DNA of 37,397 nucleotides from the NCBI GenBank assembly GCA_035652535.1, contig DASRDP010000025.1, positions 1-37,397 of the forward strand, written 5' to 3'. The notes beneath the pieces are model-generated. The model was not told the DNA's origin. It saw nothing but the letters and a program-made list of their open reading frames with translations, and did no database searches. Made by a program: the position numbers and the translations under genes. The stretch is from Chloroflexota bacterium (lineage in GTDB: Bacteria > Chloroflexota > UBA6077 > SHYK01). This document shows, one piece after another, positions 32,458 to 37,397 of the stretch; position 1 is the first letter of the stretch, and each line of letters begins with the position of its first letter.

Positions 32458-32488
32458 TCTGGAGCGGCGGAACGGCCGCCGCTCCAGA
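32458..32488 (-). terminator. GC-rich hairpin after the LiaF-like gene
   Basis: A 13-bp perfect stem (TCTGGAGCGGCGG at 32458-32470 with CCGCCGCTCCAGA at 32476-32488) with a 5-nt loop begins 13 bases after the stop of the LiaF-like gene. It is a strong terminator-type hairpin but has no T-tract. Confidence 0.65.
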
Positions 32489-32501
32489 TCTGAGCAGAGG
32501 G

Positions 32502-33206
32502 CTAGTGCTTGACGGTCACGCCACCAAAGAGCGCCGAGACGTCGATCTTGAGGCGAGGCGCGCCGGGGGCAACCACGTCCGCCTCGAGATCTTTCATGTC
32601 GTACCCGCCGAAGATTGGGGTGCCCGTCATCTCGACCTGCCAGCCATCCGGCACTCGGATTTCGATGCCTCCGCACGTCGTTTTGGCGGTGACGGTCGCG
32701 CCGGCTGGGTCCAGCTTCGCCTGTCGTAGGTCGAGGACGATGCCGCCGCACGTGGCGTTGAGGCGCGCCGTCCGGAACTGCTGCGACCGGCTGATGTGCG
32801 TGATGCCGGAGAATCCGACAGAGAGATCGAGATTGTTCTGGTCTGTCGTGGTCGCGATGTCGGCGCTCGATCGGTGGAGGAGGATCGACGCGCCGATGGC
32901 CATCAGGATGAGGGGCCACACCAGGGCGAGCGTGCCGCCCGGCACTAGCTCCAACGTGCCCGCCAGCAGCGCGAGGCCAATCACCATCACGATGACGGGG
33001 CCGATCGCAGCTCCGCGGTTGGTCAGCAGGTGCGAAGCCCCGAGCAGGACGATGACCAGGGGCCACCAGCCACCGATCACCTGACCGGCGGCCGCGTAAC
33101 CGGACTGCTGAAGCAGGATCAACACGCCCAGGGCGATGAGGACACCGCCGATGATCAACCGATCGAAGTTGGGGCCGCTGCGTGTGTGTGGAAATGTCGC
33201 GCTCAT
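32502..33206 (-). CDS. LiaF-like membrane protein (cell-envelope stress family)
   Basis: A 234-residue protein with four hydrophobic segments (about 16-34, 43-61, 68-88, 91-110). A C-terminal LiaF/DUF2154-type beta-solenoid domain (about 120-234) follows, with repeating glycine-rich turns: TCGGIVLDLRQA, TCGGIEIRVPDGW, IFGGYD and LFGGVTVKH. In Firmicutes LiaF restrains the LiaRS two-component system that senses envelope stress; the same fold occurs in Chloroflexota and actinobacterial proteins of unknown role. GGGAGG just before ATG 33206 fixes the start. No sensor kinase or response regulator lies in the window. Its upstream region carries a repeated GGTAGTC motif that could be a regulator site. 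Confidence 0.85.
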   Translation of the reverse strand: MSATFPHTRSGPNFDRLIIGGVLIALGVLILLQQSGYAAAGQVIGGWWPLVIVLLGASHLLTNRGAAIGPVIVMVIGLALLAGTLELVPGGTLALVWPLILMAIGASILLHRSSADIATTTDQNNLDLSVGFSGITHISRSQQFRTARLNATCGGIVLDLRQAKLDPAGATVTAKTTCGGIEIRVPDGWQVEMTGTPIFGGYDMKDLEADVVAPGAPRLKIDVSALFGGVTVKH

Positions 33207-33506
33207 GCCAACCTCCCGTGCGCGCTTCTTCCTTCAGTGTCCAACTGCAGTCGAAATCTGCGAGAGACCCCGGGAGGTAGTCAGATCCCGCGCGAGGGGG
33301 TAGTCGCGCGCCATCGGCGACTTGCGTGGAGGGCCCCGCGTTGCGCGCCGTATCCTAAGGATGCTCCTGTGGCAGGGTGCGGATGAACCGCGCATGGCGA
33401 CCGCGTCGACCGGCGTCGTGCTTCGACGGGCTCAGCGCGAATGGCCTTTCAGCATGCTTGAGCGTCCAGCGTTCGCATACCATCGCACGTTGAGGAGGAG
33501 AGAGGA
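33207..33506. promoter_or_regulatory. 300-bp divergent intergenic region with a GGTAGTC direct repeat
   Basis: No gene is convincing here. GGTAGTC occurs at 33276-33282 and 33299-33305, repeated at a 23-bp period in G-rich surroundings (GGGAGGTAGTC, GAGGGGGTAGTC), about 70-100 bp upstream of the LiaF-like gene. This spacing of roughly two helical turns suits a response-regulator dimer pair. No clear -10/-35 pair was found for the molybdenum hydroxylase gene. Confidence 0.35.
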
Positions 33507-35807
33507 ATGGCGGAGTGGGCTTCGGCGACCACACTGACGCGGGAAGTCGCGGAGGTGCTCGAGATTCCCGAGGTGCGCGTCGACGCCGGGCTCAAGTCGA
33601 CGGGCCGCGCGCGATACACGGGGGACGTCTATCTGCCCGGCATGCTGTCGGCGCGATTCCTCATGAGCCCCTACCCGCACGCGCGCATCGTCTCCATCGA
33701 CACGACCGCGGCGCGCGCGGTGCCGGGCGTGCACGCCGTGCTGACGGCCGACGACATCGGGCGCCGCCGGTACGGCCGGCTCGTGGCGGACTGGCCGGTT
33801 CTTGCCTTCGACCGGGTTCGATACGTGGGCGAGCGGGTTGTCGCCGTGGCGGCGGAGACGCCGGATGCCGCGGACGAAGCGATTCGGCGTATTGTCGTCG
33901 ACTTCGAGGAGCTTCCCGCCGTGTTCGACGCCGAGGCCGCGCTTCGCGACGATGCGCCCATCCTGCACCCGAACGCCGAGTCCTATTACCCGGCGGGCAA
34001 GTTCCCGGCGCTTCGGCATCCCAACGCTCCCAGCTACGCCACGGCACGCAAGGGCGAGGAGGAGATCGAGCGGGTGTTCGCCAACGCGCACGTCGTTGTG
34101 GAGGACGCCTACTACGGGCCGAGGCAGCATCAGGGGTACATCGAGCCCCATGGGTGCATCGTGTGGTACGACGAAGACGGCCGTCTCCAGGTGGTATCGA
34201 CCAACAAGTCGCCCTTCAGCCTGCGCGACAATCTGGCCAGCGTGCTGGAGATGCCGTCCGATCGCGTTGTCGTGGACAGCCGGTTCATCGGCGGCGACTT
34301 CGGTGGAAAGGCCGTCTCCATCGAGGAGTTCCCGTGCGCCTACCTGGCGCGCGCCACCGGCCGCCCCATTCGCGCCATCATGAGCTACGCGGACGAGCTG
34401 ACCTCCGCGAATCCGCAGCACGAAGCTCGGTACTACCTGCGGACCGCGCTCAATCGCGACGGTCGGATCATCGCCCACGAGTGCCGCGCGATCCAGAACG
34501 CGGGCGCATACGTCGCCGGTCGACCGAACCCCACGGCATCCGCACGCTCTGGAATCGGCTGCATGGCCCCATACAGCATCCCGAACGTGCGATACGAGGG
34601 GTACAACGTCTACACGAACCTTGTGCCCTCCGGGAGCATGCGGGCGCCGGGAGACTTCCATCGCGCGCACGCCGGCGAATGCCACGTGGACCATCTCGCG
34701 CGCGAGATCGGATTGGACCCGGTCGCCTTTCGCCTTCGCAATTGCCTGAAGCCCGGGGATACGACGCTGACGGGGGAAAAGGTCCGAAATCCGCGCGCCG
34801 TCGAAGTCTTGGAGACCCTTCGCCGCGAGACCCGTTGGGACGAGCGGGCGCGCACCCCCAATCGCGGCCAGGGAGTCGCCCTTCGGTACCGGCACGTCGG
34901 CGAGGGGAAAACGGAGCTGCTCTTCCGTCTGGCGCCGGATGGCGCGGTGGAGATCATCACGGGAAACGCCGACCAGGGCGGCGGATCGCACACCGTGATT
35001 CAGCGGACGGCGGCGGCCACACTCTCGGTGGATCTCGGTCGCGTGCGCGTGCGGTACGGCACGACGGCTGAGGCGCCGCGGGATCCGGGCTCGGGCGGAA
35101 GCCGCACCACGCACATGGTGGGACGCGCCGCCATCGAGGGCGCGCGGATCCTGAAGGACAGGCTCGAAGAGCTGGCGGCCGAGGTGATGGGCTGGACCGC
35201 CGGCGCCGTCCGACTGGAGCGCGACGCGTTTGTGGCGACCGACGGCTCGGGCGAGCGCGCCTCGTATGAGGAGGTCGCGCGACGGATCGCGGCCGGCCCG
35301 CCGGTCGAAGCGGTGGGCGCGTTCGATCCGGCGGAGCACCACTCCGACGAGGGCGGCGACTACAACTTTTTCGCCTACATGATGGACGTCGAGATCGACC
35401 CGGAGTCAGGGAGCGTACGGCCGACCGAAGCGGTGGCGGTCGTCGATGTGGGGACCATCATCAATCCCGTGGCGCACCAGGGACAGCTCGACGGCGGGTT
35501 CGTGTTCGGGCTAGGCCAGGCTTTGACCGAGGAGCTGGTCCACCAGGACGGCCGCATCGTCACAGCGAGCCTCGGCGAATACAAGCTGCCGACCCAGATG
35601 GACGTGCCGCGCTTCCGCTCCGTGTTGCTGCCCACGGAGATCGGGCCCGGCCCCTTCGGAGCGAAGGCGGCGGGCGAGACGACGAACACCGCCGTGGGCG
35701 GCGCCATCGCCAACGCGATCTACGACGCCTACGGCGTTCAGATCACCGCCTGCCCCATCACCGCCGAGCGCGTCTACGAGGCGCTCCACCCGGCGAACGG
35801 GGCGTGA
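33507..35807 (+). CDS. Xanthine dehydrogenase/CO dehydrogenase-family molybdopterin-binding large subunit
   Basis: A 766-residue aldehyde oxidase/xanthine dehydrogenase-type large subunit. The N-terminal a/b hammerhead domain (about 25-140) begins KSTGRARYTGDVYLPGMLSA (29-48) and includes YVGERVVAVAAE. The molybdopterin region has FIGGDFGGK (260-268), SGSMRAPGDF (375-384) and the NADQGGGSHTV loop (487-497). The active-site base is Glu724 in GAKAAGETTNTAVGG. The CoxL-specific AYRCSFR loop is absent, so this is not a form I CO dehydrogenase; it hydroxylates some heterocycle, aromatic or aldehyde. A purine-rich stretch GAGGAGGAGAG precedes ATG 33507. The FAD and iron-sulfur subunits that such enzymes need are not in the window, which is unusual. 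Confidence 0.93.
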   Translation: MAEWASATTLTREVAEVLEIPEVRVDAGLKSTGRARYTGDVYLPGMLSARFLMSPYPHARIVSIDTTAARAVPGVHAVLTADDIGRRRYGRLVADWPVLAFDRVRYVGERVVAVAAETPDAADEAIRRIVVDFEELPAVFDAEAALRDDAPILHPNAESYYPAGKFPALRHPNAPSYATARKGEEEIERVFANAHVVVEDAYYGPRQHQGYIEPHGCIVWYDEDGRLQVVSTNKSPFSLRDNLASVLEMPSDRVVVDSRFIGGDFGGKAVSIEEFPCAYLARATGRPIRAIMSYADELTSANPQHEARYYLRTALNRDGRIIAHECRAIQNAGAYVAGRPNPTASARSGIGCMAPYSIPNVRYEGYNVYTNLVPSGSMRAPGDFHRAHAGECHVDHLAREIGLDPVAFRLRNCLKPGDTTLTGEKVRNPRAVEVLETLRRETRWDERARTPNRGQGVALRYRHVGEGKTELLFRLAPDGAVEIITGNADQGGGSHTVIQRTAAATLSVDLGRVRVRYGTTAEAPRDPGSGGSRTTHMVGRAAIEGARILKDRLEELAAEVMGWTAGAVRLERDAFVATDGSGERASYEEVARRIAAGPPVEAVGAFDPAEHHSDEGGDYNFFAYMMDVEIDPESGSVRPTEAVAVVDVGTIINPVAHQGQLDGGFVFGLGQALTEELVHQDGRIVTASLGEYKLPTQMDVPRFRSVLLPTEIGPGPFGAKAAGETTNTAVGGAIANAIYDAYGVQITACPITAERVYEALHPANGA

Positions 35808-35900
35808 CGGGCGACAAACGCGCGTGATCAAACCTGTTTGCTGATCTTGACGCGAGCCGATTGATGACGCATTGCGGAACCGCGCCAGGTTGGATATCGA

Positions 35901-37397
35901 CTATTTGATCTTCGCCGCCCTCATGGCCTCGCGCGCCAGCTCCGTTGCCGTCTCATCGAGGACAAGCTGCTCGTCGACGACAACGCCGTAGTCGCGCTGC
36001 GCCGCCTCGCGCGAGACGTAGCCGAGCCGCACGTCCTCCAGCACGAGCTCCACCGGCCGGTCGAGAGGATCGCCGAAGCCGCCGCCACCGCCGCTCTCCA
36101 GCACGTAGACGTCGCCCGCTGCGAGCTGCATCAGGTCGATCTTGCCGTTGGGCGGCGCGTCGATGGACCCGCCGGCGCGGCGAACGTACACGCGGTTCGG
36201 CGCGGCGTCCTTCCCGCCCTCCAGGCCCCAGGGCGCGCACTGGGTGCGCTCGATGCGCGTGGTGAAGCTCGCCGGCGTGAGCATGCGGACGGCCCGCCGC
36301 AGCCCGAGCCCGCCGCGCTGGCGCCCCGCGCCAGCCGAGTCCTGGATCAGCGAGTGCTCTTCGATCACCAGCGGCGACTTGACCTCGCTGGCCTCGACGG
36401 GCGAGTTGTGGGTGTCGCCGTCGTTGATGCAGATCGTTCCGCTCACCCCGTCCTCGTGGCGCTTGGCGCCCCAGCCGCCGCCCAGCGGCCCAACGAAGCC
36501 GAAGAAAAACCGACCAGTTCGATGGTCGACGCCGTACGTGTGGGAGCTGAGCAGGTCCGCGTGGTGACCGGCGATGGCGCGATCGGGGATGGCGGGGGCC
36601 AGCGCCCGAAATATCGTGTCCACGACCGTCATCGGGATCGTCATCCACATGCGCATGGCGGCCGGTCTTGTGGCGCTGATCACCCGCCCCATCGGCAGCT
36701 CGACCCTCAGCGGACGGAAGGACCCGAAGTTGATGGGCATCCAGAGGGGGCTCGTCACGCACTTGAACGCGACCTCCGCTGCCGACCGGCCGGCCGTGAT
36801 CCCCGAGTTGTAGTAGCCGCCCACCTGGCGGCTCACCTCGCTGAGGTCGATAGTCATGTCCTCGCCCTCGACGATGACGCGCACCTTCAGCGGGATCGGC
36901 TTACCGTGGGTGATCCCGTCGTCGTCCATGAAGGACTCGGCCGCATAGACGCCGTCGGGGATCTCCGCCACGCGCGCGCGGGCCAGCCGCTCGCTCTGGT
37001 CGTAGATCCGCTCGATGCTCGCGCGCATCGCGGTCTCGCCGTAGCGGTGAAGCAGCCCCAGGTAGCGCGCCTCGCCCGTTTTGATGGCGGCGATCTGGGC
37101 CCGAAAGTCGCCCATGGCCAGGTCGGGGAAGCGCACGTTCATGCGGATGATCTCGGTCAGCTCCCGGTCTTGCTGGCCGCGCTTGAAGATCTTGACGATG
37201 GGGAGCTGGAGCCCCTCCGAGTAGATGTCCTGGGTTGCGCCGCGCAGCACGCCCCCCACGTCCTGCCAGTGCGCCATGGAGGACGCAAAGGCGACGATCT
37301 TCCCCTCCCAAAAGATGGGCAACGTGAAGATCATGTGGTTCAGGTGGCTCCCCATGATGTACGAGTCGTTGGTGAGGAGGATGTCGCCCGGCTCGAT
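35901..37397 (-). CDS. Hydantoinase B/5-oxoprolinase-family beta subunit, 5' end beyond the window
   Basis: 498 residues of a HyuB-like subunit of the ATP-dependent hydantoinase/oxoprolinase/acetone carboxylase family. Visible marks are EPGDILLTNDSYIMGSHLNH at the window edge, FPDLAMGDFRAQIAA, a YYNSGITAGRSAAEVAFKC block, SHTYGVDHRTGR, GGGWGAKRHEDG and the glycine-rich end VLESGGGGGFGDPLDRPVE. The frame runs to the last base, so about 80-90 N-terminal residues are probably missing. These subunits work with a HyuA-type ATPase, expected just upstream, outside the window. It converges with the molybdenum hydroxylase gene; the 93 bp between them show no clear hairpin. The substrate may be a cyclic amide or a ketone. 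Confidence 0.92.
   Translation of the reverse strand: MEPGDILLTNDSYIMGSHLNHMIFTLPIFWEGKIVAFASSMAHWQDVGGVLRGATQDIYSEGLQLPIVKIFKRGQQDRELTEIIRMNVRFPDLAMGDFRAQIAAIKTGEARYLGLLHRYGETAMRASIERIYDQSERLARARVAEIPDGVYAAESFMDDDGITHGKPIPLKVRVIVEGEDMTIDLSEVSRQVGGYYNSGITAGRSAAEVAFKCVTSPLWMPINFGSFRPLRVELPMGRVISATRPAAMRMWMTIPMTVVDTIFRALAPAIPDRAIAGHHADLLSSHTYGVDHRTGRFFFGFVGPLGGGWGAKRHEDGVSGTICINDGDTHNSPVEASEVKSPLVIEEHSLIQDSAGAGRQRGGLGLRRAVRMLTPASFTTRIERTQCAPWGLEGGKDAAPNRVYVRRAGGSIDAPPNGKIDLMQLAAGDVYVLESGGGGGFGDPLDRPVELVLEDVRLGYVSREAAQRDYGVVVDEQLVLDETATELAREAMRAAKIK

Noticed and set aside
33432-35342. Open frame of more than 630 codons on the minus strand opposite the molybdenum hydroxylase gene
   Set aside because: It is a codon-bias shadow of the high-GC plus-strand gene. 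Its translation is Arg/Gly/Asp/Val/His-rich with no known motif, while the plus-strand protein is a clear family member.
33507-35807. Naming the molybdenum hydroxylase a CO dehydrogenase (coxL)
   Set aside because: The AYRCSFR active-site loop of form I CO dehydrogenase is absent; the aligned segment reads SGSMRAPGDF.
1-37397. Mobile elements, CRISPR arrays, tRNA or rRNA genes
   Set aside because: No transposase or integrase motif, no regularly spaced repeats and no tRNA-like or rRNA sequence was recognised on either strand.

Overview
The window is high-GC bacterial DNA, densely coding on both strands. No tRNA, rRNA, CRISPR array, insertion sequence or phage gene is visible. Several traits together suggest a free-living heterotroph of the Chloroflexota (SAR202-like, Thermomicrobia-like or a soil lineage): many family-5 lipoprotein binding proteins, a PknB-type kinase with one membrane segment, a LiaF-like protein, CcdA/TlpA, and a rich set of amidohydrolases, cupins, a Rieske oxygenase and a molybdenum hydroxylase. 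This placement is inferred from gene content only; no phylogenetic marker is present.

Layout. 1-1260 (minus): the start of a LytR-CpsA-Psr protein and a PPOX-type flavoprotein. 1418-10147 (plus): a seven-gene run with two tandem amidohydrolases, two tandem bicupins, a lipoprotein solute-binding protein, a Rieske oxygenase alpha subunit and a 4,5-dihydroxyphthalate-decarboxylase-like protein. It reads as an uptake and breakdown operon for aromatic or other carboxylated compounds. 10371-13843 (plus): two paralogous secreted beta-propeller proteins, each followed by a strong GC hairpin. 14012-15694 (plus): another family-5 binding protein. 15751-20148 (minus): a complete sugar-type ABC importer in the order ATPase, permease, permease, binding protein. 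20268-23037 (plus): a MetE-C-like methyltransferase, a TlpA-like thioredoxin lipoprotein and CcdA. 23058-26408 (minus): a redoxin lipoprotein, RidA, a family-5 binding protein and a small cupin. 26580-30535 (plus): a Ser/Thr kinase, a kelch-repeat exoprotein and a VOC protein. 30583-33206 (minus): a fourth family-5 binding protein and a LiaF-like membrane protein. 33507-35807 (plus): a molybdenum hydroxylase large subunit. 35901-37397 (minus): a hydantoinase-B/oxoprolinase subunit cut by the window edge.

The most notable observation is the redoxin gene at 23058-23648. Its reading frame is continuous except for one in-frame TGA, which sits exactly where the peroxidatic cysteine of a peroxiredoxin belongs. 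The message just downstream folds into a perfect 8-bp stem with a 5-nt loop, at a distance suited to a bacterial SECIS element. I read this as an exported lipoprotein seleno-peroxiredoxin. It converges with tlpA-ccdA, which could supply its electrons. A plain annotation would split it into two pseudogene-like fragments. Also unusual are a probable CTG start for tlpA, a second amidohydrolase that has lost its conserved Asp and His, and four family-5 binding proteins with no matching permeases nearby.
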